64,000 nucleotides of DNA from JAJYRX01 sp041655275 (GCA_041655275.1 JBBAFU010000006.1:109061-173060), one strand, 5' to 3'; numbered from the stretch's first letter, positions 19,731 to 28,979 are shown. The notes: generated by a model not told the origin, from the sequence alone. Program-made: numbers and translations.

Positions 19731-20876
19731 ATGATCATCTCCTCGCCCAGCGACTATCGTGCGGCCGCACGCCGTCGCCTGCCTCCGTTTCTGTTTCACT
19801 ACGTTGACGGCGGCGCCTATGCGGAGCACACCCTGCGCCGCAACACCGAAGACCTGTACGACATCACGCTGCGCCAGCGCATCCTCAAGGACATCTCGGG
19901 TCTGGACACCAGCATCGAGCTCTTCGGTGAAAAGCTGGCCATCCCCGCCATCCTGGCGCCCGTGGGCCTGGCGGGCATGCTATACCGGCGCGGCGAAGTC
20001 CCGGCGGCACAGGCCGCCGATCGCTTCGGCATCCCGTTCACAATGTCCAGCGTCTCGGTCTGTCCGATCGAGGAAGTCACGCCCCTGCTGTCCCGGCCCA
20101 TGTGGTTCCAGCTGTATGTCCTCAAGGATCGGGGTTTCATGAAGCAGGTGCTGGAGCGGGCGCTGGCCGCCGGCTGCTCCACGCTGGTGTTCACGGTTGA
20201 CATGCCCACACCGGGCGCACGCTACCGCGACGCCCACTCGGGCATGAGCGGGCCTTATGGCCCGCTGCGCCGTGTGCTGCAGGCAGCCTGTCATCCCCGC
20301 TGGTCCTGGGATGTGGGCGTGATGGGACGCCCGCACGATCTGGGCAATGTCTCCTCCTACCTGGGCAAGCCGATCGCGCTGGAAGACTATATCGGCTGGC
20401 TGGCCAACAATTTCGATGCGTCCATTTCATGGAAGGATCTGGAATGGATACGCGACTTCTGGCCCGGGCCCATGATCATCAAGGGCATTCTGGATACGGA
20501 AGACGCCATGGATGCCGTGCGTTTCGGTGCCAACGGCATTGTCGTGTCCAACCACGGCGGGCGCCAGCTCGATGGCGTGCTCTCGAGCGCGCGGGCCCTG
20601 CCGGCGATCGCCGATGCCGTGGGCGGAAAGCTGAAGGTGCTGGCGGATTCAGGCATACGCAATGGTCTGGATATCGTGCGTATGCTGGCCCTCGGGGCGG
20701 ATGCCGTCATGATGGGCCGCGCCTGGGCCTACGCCCTGGCCAGCGGCGGCGAAGCGGCCGTAGCGAATCTGCTGTCCCTGCTCGACAAGGAAATGCGCGT
20801 GGCCATGACGCTCACAGGCACCCGCAATGTGGCCGAGATCAGCCGCGACTGCCTGCAGAATCCGCCGGTGGCCTGA
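19731..20876 (+). CDS. lldD: FMN-dependent L-lactate dehydrogenase / alpha-hydroxyacid oxidase
   Basis: Oxidises L-lactate to pyruvate and passes electrons to the quinone pool, peripheral to the inner membrane. All 381 residues fit the LldD family: SDYRAAARRRLPPFLFHYVDGGA at the start (split here as SDYRAAARRR then PPFLFHYVDGG), APVGLAGMLYRRGE, and the catalytic SNHGGRQLDG with His275. FMN phosphate-binding residues follow in LADSGIRNGLDIVRMLALGAD. It is monocistronic here, 42 bases after the sensor kinase gene and convergent with ispF. A different 2-hydroxyacid substrate, such as mandelate, is possible. Confidence 0.9.
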   Translation: MIISSPSDYRAAARRRLPPFLFHYVDGGAYAEHTLRRNTEDLYDITLRQRILKDISGLDTSIELFGEKLAIPAILAPVGLAGMLYRRGEVPAAQAADRFGIPFTMSSVSVCPIEEVTPLLSRPMWFQLYVLKDRGFMKQVLERALAAGCSTLVFTVDMPTPGARYRDAHSGMSGPYGPLRRVLQAACHPRWSWDVGVMGRPHDLGNVSSYLGKPIALEDYIGWLANNFDASISWKDLEWIRDFWPGPMIIKGILDTEDAMDAVRFGANGIVVSNHGGRQLDGVLSSARALPAIADAVGGKLKVLADSGIRNGLDIVRMLALGADAVMMGRAWAYALASGGEAAVANLLSLLDKEMRVAMTLTGTRNVAEISRDCLQNPPVA

Positions 20877-20882
20877 AGCGCA

Positions 20883-21398
20883 TCACGGTTCACGCCGGGC
20901 AATCAGCACCACCGCACTGGCCGCCATGCCTTCACGGCGGCCAAGGTAGCCCAGGCCTTCATTGGTCTTTGCCTTGACGTTCACGCTCGCCGGCGCAATG
21001 CCCAGATCCGCAGCGATATTGGCCACCATGGCGGGCGCATGGGGTGCCAGACGGGGCGCCTGGGCATGCACGGTGGCATCGACATTGACCACGCCCCAGC
21101 CCGCACGCGCCACCTGCACCATGGTTTCACGCAGCAGCACCCGGCTGTCGGCATCCTTGAACTGCGGATCGGTATCCGGAAAGAGACGCCCGATATCACC
21201 CAGACCCGCCGCGCCCAGCAGCGCATCGGTGATGGCATGCAGCAGCACATCGGCATCGGAATGGCCCAGCAGCCCGTGGGTATGGTCAATGCGCACGCCG
21301 CCGATGATCAGCGGCCGGCCTTCGACCAGGGCATGAACGTCCGTGCCCTGACCGACCCGGAAGGGAAACGCCGCAACGGCGCCGGATGAGTGAGTCAT
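20883..21398 (-). CDS. ispF: 2-C-methyl-D-erythritol 2,4-cyclodiphosphate synthase
   Basis: Fifth enzyme of the methylerythritol phosphate route to isoprenoids; it cyclises CDP-methylerythritol 2-phosphate to the cyclodiphosphate. The 171-residue protein has the metal-binding GTDVHAL and HSDADVLLHAITDALLGA motifs, IGRLFPDTDPQFK, and the closing KAKTNEGLGYLGRREG. The start lies one base past the ispD stop in the leftward ispD-ispF pair. It is about 10 residues longer at the N-terminus than enteric IspF. Confidence 0.96.
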   Translation of the reverse strand: MTHSSGAVAAFPFRVGQGTDVHALVEGRPLIIGGVRIDHTHGLLGHSDADVLLHAITDALLGAAGLGDIGRLFPDTDPQFKDADSRVLLRETMVQVARAGWGVVNVDATVHAQAPRLAPHAPAMVANIAADLGIAPASVNVKAKTNEGLGYLGRREGMAASAVVLIARREP

Positions 21399-21399
21399 A

Positions 21400-22107
21400 T
21401 CAGTTCAGCCATTTTGCCATGAGATCGAAATCCTCCGGCCAGGTTACCTTGAAGTTGCGCATGGAGCCCTGCACCAGCAGGGGTGCATGCCCCATGCGTT
21501 CCATGGCCGAGGCTTCATCCGTAATGTCTTCGGGGCGGGCATCCGCCAGCGCAGCAAGCAGATCGCCCGCGATGAACATCTGCGGCGTCTGGGCCAGCCA
21601 CAGGCCGTCCCGCGATACGCCGCCGGCAATGCGCACCGGCGTATCGGGATCAGGCGCGGGACCGGACGCGCGCTTGACACTGTCGGCCACCGGCAGGGCA
21701 AGCAGGCCGCCGCTGCCGTGATGCAGGCAGCTTTCCACCAGGCGGGCCAGCGCACAGGGTGGCAGGCCGGGCCGCGCGGCATCGTGGACCAGCACCCAAT
21801 CGCTTTCCTGCAATGCTGCCGCGTTGAGTGCATCCTGCAGGGCCGCACGCACGGTATGGGCACGCGTGGCACCGCCGCAGGCGCGCCAGACTGTACGTGG
21901 CAGACCGGCCAACGCCGGCGCTGCATGCGTATCGCCCGGCGCAATCGCCACGCGCACGGCAGCGATGCGCGGCTCGGCCAGCAGAGCCTGCACCGACAGG
22001 CGCAGCATGGGCACGCCGGCGATGTGCCGGTATTGCTTGGGCAGGCCGGTGCCGGCGCGCAGACCCTGGCCCGCCGCAGGCACAATGGCAATCAATTTCC
22101 GCTTCAT
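21400..22107 (-). CDS. ispD: 2-C-methyl-D-erythritol 4-phosphate cytidylyltransferase
   Basis: Third enzyme of the methylerythritol phosphate pathway, transferring CMP to methylerythritol phosphate. The 235 residues show the nucleotide-binding VPAAGQGLRAG and LPKQYRHIAG, then VHDAARPGLP and the IAGGVSRDGLWLAQTPQMF segment (typical family form VxRxxLWxAQTPQ). It sits first in the ispD-ispF pair and diverges from mfd across only 27 bases. Confidence 0.96.
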   Translation of the reverse strand: MKRKLIAIVPAAGQGLRAGTGLPKQYRHIAGVPMLRLSVQALLAEPRIAAVRVAIAPGDTHAAPALAGLPRTVWRACGGATRAHTVRAALQDALNAAALQESDWVLVHDAARPGLPPCALARLVESCLHHGSGGLLALPVADSVKRASGPAPDPDTPVRIAGGVSRDGLWLAQTPQMFIAGDLLAALADARPEDITDEASAMERMGHAPLLVQGSMRNFKVTWPEDFDLMAKWLN

Positions 22108-22134
22108 AATGGTTGATTTTATAATGAGGGTCTG
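22108..22134. promoter_or_regulatory. Overlapping divergent -10 elements between ispD and mfd
   Basis: The 27-base spacer holds TATAAT (22120-22125) on the plus strand, ending about ten bases before the mfd start. Its complement reads TATAAA just upstream of ispD. If either is the true -10, the transcripts would start within a few bases of the start codons. GAGGG (22126-22130) could serve as a ribosome site for the second mfd ATG at 22141. This is a reading of sequence only; promoters inside the neighbouring genes cannot be excluded. Confidence 0.4.
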
Positions 22135-25100
22135 ATGCCCATGGATTCACTCACTGCCGCAGCTGCACTCTCCCCCGTACCCGTGCCCAAGCCCGGCCAG
22201 CGCCGGCAACAGCCGCGCCCGCCCGGCTCGGCCGATGCGCTGCTGCTGGCACGGCTTGCGCATGATACCGCCCGCCCGCTTGTCGTGCTCTGTGCCGACC
22301 CGCTGGACGCCTTGCGGCTGGTCGACGAGATCGCGCTGTTTGTGCCCACGCTGGCCGTGCGCCGCCTGCCCGACTGGGAAACCCTGCCCTATGACGGCTT
22401 CTCGCCGCATGAAGACCTGGTCTCGGAACGCCTGCGCACCCTGCATGCGCTCATGCAGAACGAAGTGGACATCCTCACGGTGCCGGTCACGACGGCCCTG
22501 TACCGCCTGGCACCGCCCGAATTTCTGGCGGCCCACCGCTTCTCCTTCCGCCAGGGCGACCGTCTGGACGAGGAAGGCCTGCGCCGGCAACTGGTGCTGG
22601 CCAATTACAGCCACGTCAGCCAGGTCAGCGCCGCCGGCGAGTTCTCGGTGCGCGGCGGCCTGATCGACCTTTTCCCCATGGGATCGGTGCTGCCCTATCG
22701 CCTGGATCTCTTCGATGACGAGATCGAGTCCATGCGCGCCTTCGACGTGGACACCCAGCGCAGCCTCTACCCCGTGAAGACGATAGAGCTGCTGCCCGGG
22801 CGCGAATTCCCCATGGACGAAGCCTCGCGCAACCGTTTCCGCGCCCGCTTCCGGGAGCTGTTCGAGGGCGATCCCAGCCGTGCCCTGCCCTACCGCGACA
22901 TCGGCAACGGCATCGCGTTTGCCGGCGTCGAATACTATCTGCCGCTTTTTTTCGAGAACACGGCCACGCTGTTCGACTATCTGCCCGACAACAGCATTAC
23001 CGTCACCCTGGGCGAACCCGCAGCGGTCATCCAGGCTTTTCTGCAGGAAACGCAATCGCGCCACCGTTTCCTGAAAAGCGATATCGAGCGGCCGGTACTG
23101 GCACCGGAACACCTGTTCCTGGATGAGGAAGCCTTCTTCATCCACTTGCGCAAGTTTGCCCGCCTGGCGCTGGAGCCCGGCACCGACCATCCGGATGTCA
23201 CACCCGCGCCCGCCGCAGCCGTGAACCGGCGCGCCGACGATCCCCTGGCGCCGCTGCGCGCCCTGCTCGATAGCGGACGATCCAGAGTCATCCTGTGCGC
23301 CGACTCCGCCGGTCGCCAGGAAACGCTGGCGCAAATGCTCGAGGAATATGCGTTGCCCGCCGACACCTCGGCCGGCAGCCTTGCGCAGGCCATGGCGGCG
23401 GATACGCCTTTCATGCTGGTGACGGCCGCACTGGATGCGGGATTTGCGCTGCCCGGCGAGGACCTTGTCCTGCTGACGGAATCCGACCTCTATCCCGAGC
23501 AGGCCGGGCGCCGTTCACGCGGACGCCGGGGACGCGTCCAGCCCACGGATGTCGAAGCCATGGTGCGCGACCTGTCGGAGCTGCGCGAGGGCGATCCCGT
23601 CGTCCACGCCCAGCACGGCATCGGTCGCTACCACGGGCTCAAGGTCATGGACCTGGGTGAAGGCCACATGGAGTTCCTGCATCTGGAATACGATGCCGGC
23701 GCCACCCTGTATGTGCCCGTGGCCCAGCTGCATGTCATCGCCCGCTATACCGGCGCCGACCCCGAGTCCGCCCCCTTGCACCGCCTGGGTTCCGGTCAGT
23801 GGGAACGCGCCCGGCGCAAGGCGGCGCGACAGGCACGCGACACCGCCGCCGAGCTGCTGGCGCTGTATGCGCGCCGGGCCGCCCGGCAGGGCCACGCGTT
23901 CCAGCTGTCGAATCGCGATTACGAGGCCTTTGCCGAAGGCTTCGGCTTCGAGGAAACGCCCGACCAGGCGGCTGCCATCCAGGCCGTGCTGGACGACATG
24001 ACCAGCGGCCGGCCCATGGACAGGCTGGTGTGCGGCGATGTGGGCTTCGGCAAGACGGAAGTCGCCCTGCGCGCGGCCTTCGCCGCCGTCATGGACGGGC
24101 ACCAGGTGGCGCTGCTGTGCCCCACGACCCTGCTCGCCGAACAGCACGCCCAGACCTTCCGCGACCGTTTTGCCAGCTGGCCCGTCCAGGTGGCCGAGCT
24201 GTCACGGTTTCGCAGCTCGCGCCAGGTCAGCGCCACGCTGGCGGGTCTGGCCGACGGCAGCGTGGACATCGTCATCGGCACCCACAGGCTGCTCTCGCCC
24301 GAAGTGCGCTTCAACAAGCTGGGGCTGGTCATCATCGACGAGGAACACCGTTTCGGCGTGCGCCAGAAGGAGCGCCTGAAATCCCTGCGTGCCGAAGTGG
24401 ACGTGCTCACCCTCACCGCCACCCCCATACCGCGCACGCTGAGCATGTCGCTGGAAGGCATACGCGATCTGTCGGTCATCGCCACCGCGCCCGAAAAGCG
24501 GCTGGCCATCAAGACTTTCGTGCGCCGCGAAGATGCGGGCACCATCCGCGAAGGCCTGCTGCGCGAGCTCAAACGCGGCGGCCAGGCCTATTTCCTGCAC
24601 AACGAAGTCGAGACCATTCAGAACCGGCGCGCCATGCTCGAAGCCCTGGTGCCGGAGGCACGCATTGCCGTCGCCCACGGGCAGATGCCCGAGCGCGAGC
24701 TGGAAGCGGTCATGAAGGCCTTCTACCAGAAGCGCAGCAACGTGCTGCTGTGCACCACCATCATCGAAACCGGCATCGACGTTCCCAGCGCCAACACCAT
24801 CATCATCCACCGGGCGGACCGTCTGGGGCTGGCCCAGCTGCACCAGCTGCGCGGGCGCGTGGGCCGCTCCCACCATCAGGCCTACGCCTACCTGCTGACA
24901 CCGGGCGAAGACGCCATCACGGCCAATGCCCGCAAGCGCCTGGAGGCCGTACAGTCCATGGAAGAGCTAGGTTCGGGCTTCTTCCTGGCCATGCACGATC
25001 TGGAAATCCGGGGCACCGGAGAAGTGCTGGGTGAATCCCAGTCGGGCAATATCCAGGAGGTGGGCTTCACCCTGTATGCCGATCTGCTGGAGCGCGCCGT

Positions 25101-25593
25101 GAAATCGCTGAAAGCCGGCAAGGAACCCGATCTGGATCCCGGTCTGGACGCCCTGTGCGAGGTCAACCTGCATGCGCCGGCCCTGCTGCCGGCCGACTAC
25201 TGTCCGGACGTTCACGCCCGTCTGGGCCATTACAAGACGCTGGCCAATGCGCACCACGACGATGCCCTGGTACTGGCCCGTGAGGGGCTGATCGACCGCT
25301 ATGGACCCCTTCCCGAGCCGGCACGCAACCTGCTCGCGACGCATCGCCTGCGCCTGATGGCCGAGCCCATGGGTGTGATCAAGATCGATGCCGGCGCCGG
25401 CGAAGCCCTGATCCAGTTCTCCGACACACCGGATATCGATCCGGTGCACCTGATCGAACTGGTGCAGTCACGCAGGGACATCCGCCTGGCCGGGCCTGAC
25501 AAGCTGCGTATCACCCTGCCGCAGGGGCAGGACGCGGTGACGCGCGCCGACACGATACGCAGTGTTCTGGGGGAACTGGCAAAACGCCAGTGA
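22135..25593 (+). CDS. mfd: Transcription-repair coupling factor Mfd
   Basis: Translocase that removes RNA polymerase stalled at DNA lesions and recruits UvrA. The frame is full length at 1,152 residues. An N-terminal UvrB-homology region (VFVPTLAVRRLPDWETLPYD-like) is followed by the polymerase-interaction domain (GDPVVHAQHGIGRYHGL). The superfamily 2 helicase motor has Walker A GDVGFGKTE at about 634-642, DEEHRFGVRQKE as motif II and ATPIPRTL. Next come the second RecA lobe (ETGIDVPSANTIIIHRADRLG, split by motif) and the C-terminal regulatory TRCF domain. Either ATG, at 22135 or 22141, could be used. It is convergent with the HTHP gene, with a 2-base gap. Confidence 0.97.
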   Translation: MPMDSLTAAAALSPVPVPKPGQRRQQPRPPGSADALLLARLAHDTARPLVVLCADPLDALRLVDEIALFVPTLAVRRLPDWETLPYDGFSPHEDLVSERLRTLHALMQNEVDILTVPVTTALYRLAPPEFLAAHRFSFRQGDRLDEEGLRRQLVLANYSHVSQVSAAGEFSVRGGLIDLFPMGSVLPYRLDLFDDEIESMRAFDVDTQRSLYPVKTIELLPGREFPMDEASRNRFRARFRELFEGDPSRALPYRDIGNGIAFAGVEYYLPLFFENTATLFDYLPDNSITVTLGEPAAVIQAFLQETQSRHRFLKSDIERPVLAPEHLFLDEEAFFIHLRKFARLALEPGTDHPDVTPAPAAAVNRRADDPLAPLRALLDSGRSRVILCADSAGRQETLAQMLEEYALPADTSAGSLAQAMAADTPFMLVTAALDAGFALPGEDLVLLTESDLYPEQAGRRSRGRRGRVQPTDVEAMVRDLSELREGDPVVHAQHGIGRYHGLKVMDLGEGHMEFLHLEYDAGATLYVPVAQLHVIARYTGADPESAPLHRLGSGQWERARRKAARQARDTAAELLALYARRAARQGHAFQLSNRDYEAFAEGFGFEETPDQAAAIQAVLDDMTSGRPMDRLVCGDVGFGKTEVALRAAFAAVMDGHQVALLCPTTLLAEQHAQTFRDRFASWPVQVAELSRFRSSRQVSATLAGLADGSVDIVIGTHRLLSPEVRFNKLGLVIIDEEHRFGVRQKERLKSLRAEVDVLTLTATPIPRTLSMSLEGIRDLSVIATAPEKRLAIKTFVRREDAGTIREGLLRELKRGGQAYFLHNEVETIQNRRAMLEALVPEARIAVAHGQMPERELEAVMKAFYQKRSNVLLCTTIIETGIDVPSANTIIIHRADRLGLAQLHQLRGRVGRSHHQAYAYLLTPGEDAITANARKRLEAVQSMEELGSGFFLAMHDLEIRGTGEVLGESQSGNIQEVGFTLYADLLERAVKSLKAGKEPDLDPGLDALCEVNLHAPALLPADYCPDVHARLGHYKTLANAHHDDALVLAREGLIDRYGPLPEPARNLLATHRLRLMAEPMGVIKIDAGAGEALIQFSDTPDIDPVHLIELVQSRRDIRLAGPDKLRITLPQGQDAVTRADTIRSVLGELAKRQ

Positions 25594-25595
25594 AA

Positions 25596-25826
25596 TCAGT
25601 GCCAATAATTGTTGGCGGCGGCCACAGTCTGGAAGTTGATGGCCACGACCTGGGATGACAGGATGAGACTGTCGGCATCCTCTCCGTACACGGCGCGCAG
25701 CTTGTCGCGCACCTCGGCCGAGGGCTGGGTGTACTTGACGCCCATGCGGGCAAGCTTGATCGCGAGCTCGTAGCCCTGTTGCGGGGTATCGGTCTTCAGG
25801 CTGGTCAGCCAGACGTCATCGGCCAT
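25596..25826 (-). CDS. Hexameric tyrosine-coordinated heme protein (HTHP) homologue
   Basis: A 76-residue protein that I recognise as resembling HTHP of Silicibacter (Ruegeria) pomeroyi. HTHP is a small hexameric heme protein whose iron is held by a tyrosine and which shows weak peroxidase/catalase activity. Matching features are the Trp near the N-terminus, TPQQGYELAIKLARMGVK, TQPSAEVRDKLRAVY and the closing TVAAANNYW. Tyr47 in LRAVYGED falls where the heme-ligating tyrosine is expected. The start is the ATG preceded by AAGGAG at good spacing; an upstream in-frame ATG has no such site. There is no signal peptide. It is divergent from serB. The match is from memory, not a search. Confidence 0.75.
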   Translation of the reverse strand: MADDVWLTSLKTDTPQQGYELAIKLARMGVKYTQPSAEVRDKLRAVYGEDADSLILSSQVVAINFQTVAAANNYWH

Positions 25827-25996
25827 GATTATTCTCCTTGAAAGATGGTCAGACATGTTCTTTGAACAACAAACGGCAATGATGCCATGATACGACCGTT
25901 TCTGTCTCGCTCATCCCTGATGCTTCAAGGGTGAAACACCAGCCGGACACGGTACACTCTGAACATTTCGCAAGCAGGCATACAAGCAGGAATATC
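25827..25996. promoter_or_regulatory. Divergent HTHP / serB intergenic region
   Basis: 170 bases between two divergent genes, with no credible coding frame. The HTHP ribosome site (AAGGAG) lies at its left end and an AAGCAGGAA-type site precedes serB at its right end. I see no recognisable operator or RNA structure. Confidence 0.35.
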
Positions 25997-26848
25997 ATGG
26001 CACACCTCATCCTCCAGGCACCGCATCTGGAAGCCGCCCATATCGAAACCATTGCCGCCCTGGTGAGTGCTGACGGCATCCAGGAACTCAGCCCCACTGC
26101 GGTGCGCGTACTCGGCGCCGATGACAGCGAGAAGGCCGGCGTACACGCGCTTTGCCGGCGTGTGGGCATGGATTACGCCTTCCTGGACAGTATCCGCCTG
26201 CTGCGCGAATGCCGCATCCTGGCCATGGATATGGATTCCACGATCATCAACATCGAGTGCATCGACGAGATCGCCGACATGGCGGGTCTCAAGGCGGAAG
26301 TATCGGCCATCACGGCAGCCGCAATGCGTGGCGAGATCGCAGATTTCAGTGAAAGCCTGACGCGTCGCGTCGCCCTGCTGGAAGGCGTATCCGCAGACGC
26401 TCTGGAAGAGGTCTATACCCGGCGGCTGGCCCTGAATCCGGGCGCCGAACGGCTGGCGACGGTTGCCCATCAGCACGGCCTGACCACCATGCTCGTCTCG
26501 GGCGGCTTCACTTTCTTTGCCGAGCGCGTTGCGCAACGGCTTGCGCTGAAGGAAGTCCATTCCAATGTGCTCGAGATCGTGGATGGCCGGCTCACAGGCC
26601 GTGTATTGGGCAATATCGTGGACGGCGCCGCCAAGGCCGCCCATCTGCAGGCACTGGCACAGCGCCTGGATGCCGCCCCGGAGCAGATCATCGCCATCGG
26701 CGATGGTGCGAATGACCTGCCGATGCTGTCACTGGCGCATTTTTCGGTGGCCTACCGGGCCAAGCCCATCGTCCAGGAGCAGGCGCGCTACGCCCTGACC
26801 GTGGCTCCGCTCGATGGCGTGCTCAACTGGTTTCGCATGAGTCACTGA
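25997..26848 (+). CDS. serB: Phosphoserine phosphatase SerB
   Basis: Last step of serine synthesis, hydrolysing O-phospho-L-serine in the cytoplasm. The 283-residue haloacid-dehalogenase enzyme has the nucleophile Asp78 in MDMDSTIINIECIDE and motif II Ser in VSGGFTFFAERV. Motif III is the Lys of KAAHLQALAQRL, and GDGANDLPML is the metal-binding end. About 70 N-terminal residues form the small ACT-like region common in proteobacterial SerB. The start is set at the ATG of MAHLIL, downstream of AAGCAGGAATATC; a 22-codon upstream extension is poorly supported. It is convergent with the DUF2818 gene. Confidence 0.95.
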   Translation: MAHLILQAPHLEAAHIETIAALVSADGIQELSPTAVRVLGADDSEKAGVHALCRRVGMDYAFLDSIRLLRECRILAMDMDSTIINIECIDEIADMAGLKAEVSAITAAAMRGEIADFSESLTRRVALLEGVSADALEEVYTRRLALNPGAERLATVAHQHGLTTMLVSGGFTFFAERVAQRLALKEVHSNVLEIVDGRLTGRVLGNIVDGAAKAAHLQALAQRLDAAPEQIIAIGDGANDLPMLSLAHFSVAYRAKPIVQEQARYALTVAPLDGVLNWFRMSH

Positions 26849-26864
26849 CGGCCTGCAGACGGAT

Positions 26865-27440
26865 TCAGCCGGAGGACTTTTCCGACGCTTGCGCCCGCTT
26901 GCGCGGTGCCTTGCTGCGCTTGAGCAGATAGCGGAACACGAATCCCGGGTAGCCCAGCACGACGAACAGCGAGCCGGTGATCGCGTAGAACTCCCAGGTC
27001 TGGGGAAAGCGGCTGCCCATGTTGTATTCCAGTGCCAGCCCCAGCACACCCACCGCCAGATAGATCAGAATCACCTCCAGCAGGCGCACAGCAAAGGACT
27101 TGCCGGCAGCCGTCCGGTGGCGATCACGCCAGCCCGGAAAGGCCAGCAGGGCCCCGAAGGACAGGCCATAGCCCAGGATGCGCCCCAGGAAGAGCAGGCG
27201 CGAGCCCGGATCGGACGCCATGACCAGCGCCGTGCCTATGGTCTGGTAGGCACCGCGCAACACCAGGTAGAAGACGAGGAAGTAAAGCAGCGATTCCAGC
27301 CAGCGTCCCAGCACGCGTCCCGGAGGGGCACCCGCTTCGCTGCGAGGCAACAGCACCAGCGGACGCTGAAGGAGAAACGGCAGGTTGGCACCCGCTAGGG
27401 CCACCACTATCACCAGCCAGACCGCACCGGATTCACTCAT
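26865..27440 (-). CDS. DUF2818 family membrane protein, enlarged
   Basis: A 191-residue predicted inner-membrane protein directly downstream of nuoN. The N-terminus (WLVIVVALAGANLPFL) and the C-terminal part (LALEYNMGSRFPQTWEFYA then GFVFRYLLKR) resemble DUF2818 proteins. That family, found after nuoN in betaproteobacteria, is usually around 100 residues as I recall it. Here about 80 extra residues (roughly 35-115) with further hydrophobic segments lie between the two conserved ends. The function of the family is unknown; the genomic tie to complex I suggests a role in its assembly or membrane context, by inference only. The gap to the nuoN stop is 32 bases. Confidence 0.7.
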   Translation of the reverse strand: MSESGAVWLVIVVALAGANLPFLLQRPLVLLPRSEAGAPPGRVLGRWLESLLYFLVFYLVLRGAYQTIGTALVMASDPGSRLLFLGRILGYGLSFGALLAFPGWRDRHRTAAGKSFAVRLLEVILIYLAVGVLGLALEYNMGSRFPQTWEFYAITGSLFVVLGYPGFVFRYLLKRSKAPRKRAQASEKSSG

Positions 27441-27472
27441 GTTTGTTGCCTGCCCTGCCCGTGTTCACCCAT

Positions 27473-28960
27473 TCAGAATACCAGGGAGCGCTGGATGACG
27501 TGTACGCACAAGGCCATGAGGCCGCCGGGCAGCACGCCCAGTACGAGCAGCAGCATGCCGTTGACGGAGATGACGCCCCGCGGGACCACGGGAGGCGCCA
27601 GCGCCACGGCGTCTTCCACGGCCTCGTCGAAATATGCCATCTTCACCACACGCAGATAGTAGAAGGCGCCGACGAGCGAGAACAGCACCGCAACCACTGC
27701 CAGCCACACATGGCCTGCGGCAACCAGCGCCTGCAGTACCGCCAGCTTGGCATAGAAGCCGACCAGGGGCGGTACACCCGCCAGCGAGAACATGGACAGC
27801 AGCAGCACACCGGCCAGCACGGGATCACGCCGGTTCAGGCCCTTGAAGTCGGCAATTTCCTCACACTCGAAGCCCTTGCGGCTCATCACCAGGATAAGAC
27901 CAAAAGTGCACAGTGTGGTGAGCACATAGGTGACCACATAGAACAGCGCCGACCCGTAGGCCAGGCCGCTGGCGACGGGCTGCCCTTCGGCCACGCCCGA
28001 CATCAGGGCCAGAAAGACGAAACCCATGTGCGAGATGGTCGAATAGGCCAGCATGCGCTTGAAGTTCGTCTGCGCAATCGCAGCGATATTCCCGATGGCC
28101 AGCGACAGCACGGCCAGGATCATGAGCATGGGCTGCCAGTCAAGCGCCACGCCGTGCAGTCCCTCGATGAGCAGGCGCAGCATGATGACCAGGCCGGCAA
28201 ACTTGGGCGCCGCACCAATCACCAGTGTCACGGCCGTGGGCGCGCCGTGATAGACATCGGGCGTCCACATGTGGAAAGGCGCTGCCGTCAACTTGAAGGC
28301 CAGGCCGGCGACGATGAAGACCACACCGAAGACCAGCGGCAGACGCCCGGCTTCACCCGCGCGGATGACCGCAGCGATCTCCTGCAGGTCAAGATGGCCC
28401 GTGGCACCGTAGATCATGGACATGCCGTAGAGCAGCACTGCCGAGGCGAGTGCGCCCAGCAGGAAGAACTTCATCGCCGCTTCGGTTGCCAGCGCGTTTT
28501 CACGACGCACGGCCACCAGGGCATACAGCGAGAAGGACATGAGCTCAAGACCCAGATAGATGGTGAGCATGCTTCCGGCCGAGATCATCACCATCTGGCC
28601 CAGCAGCGCCAGCAGCGTCAGTACGAAGATTTCGCCGCCCCGGGCAAGCATGTCGCGCTTTTCCGCATACAGCCGGCCATAGAGCAGGGTCAGGAAAACG
28701 GCAATATAGGAAAGCAGCTTGAGGAAATGGGACAGCGGATCGACCACATACAGGCCGTGGAAAGTCTTGCCATGCAGGCCGCCAACCAGCCATTGCAGCA
28801 ATGTCACGACCGTGAGCAGGGCAAGGATGGCGAGACTGAACAGGAAGCTGAGCTGGCGCTGCGACGGCTTGATGAAGGCATCCAGCAGCAGCAGGCCACA
28901 GGTCATCAGCAGGAGAAGGATTTCGGGCGTCGCCAGACCGATCTGAAAATAATTGTGCAT
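27473..28960 (-). CDS. nuoN: NADH-quinone oxidoreductase subunit N
   Basis: Antiporter-like proton-pumping subunit of complex I in the inner membrane, 495 residues with about 14 membrane helices. The expected charged residues sit in helices such as LGLELMSFSLYALVAV (Glu) and the Lys-containing FKLTAAPFHMWTPDVYHGAP. The start is the ATG of MHNYFQIGL; 23 upstream codons overlap the 19-base gap and the nuoM end and look non-coding. It is the last nuo gene, followed by the DUF2818 gene. Confidence 0.96.
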   Translation of the reverse strand: MHNYFQIGLATPEILLLLMTCGLLLLDAFIKPSQRQLSFLFSLAILALLTVVTLLQWLVGGLHGKTFHGLYVVDPLSHFLKLLSYIAVFLTLLYGRLYAEKRDMLARGGEIFVLTLLALLGQMVMISAGSMLTIYLGLELMSFSLYALVAVRRENALATEAAMKFFLLGALASAVLLYGMSMIYGATGHLDLQEIAAVIRAGEAGRLPLVFGVVFIVAGLAFKLTAAPFHMWTPDVYHGAPTAVTLVIGAAPKFAGLVIMLRLLIEGLHGVALDWQPMLMILAVLSLAIGNIAAIAQTNFKRMLAYSTISHMGFVFLALMSGVAEGQPVASGLAYGSALFYVVTYVLTTLCTFGLILVMSRKGFECEEIADFKGLNRRDPVLAGVLLLSMFSLAGVPPLVGFYAKLAVLQALVAAGHVWLAVVAVLFSLVGAFYYLRVVKMAYFDEAVEDAVALAPPVVPRGVISVNGMLLLVLGVLPGGLMALCVHVIQRSLVF

Positions 28961-28979
28961 GATAGTCTTTCGTCCGGGC

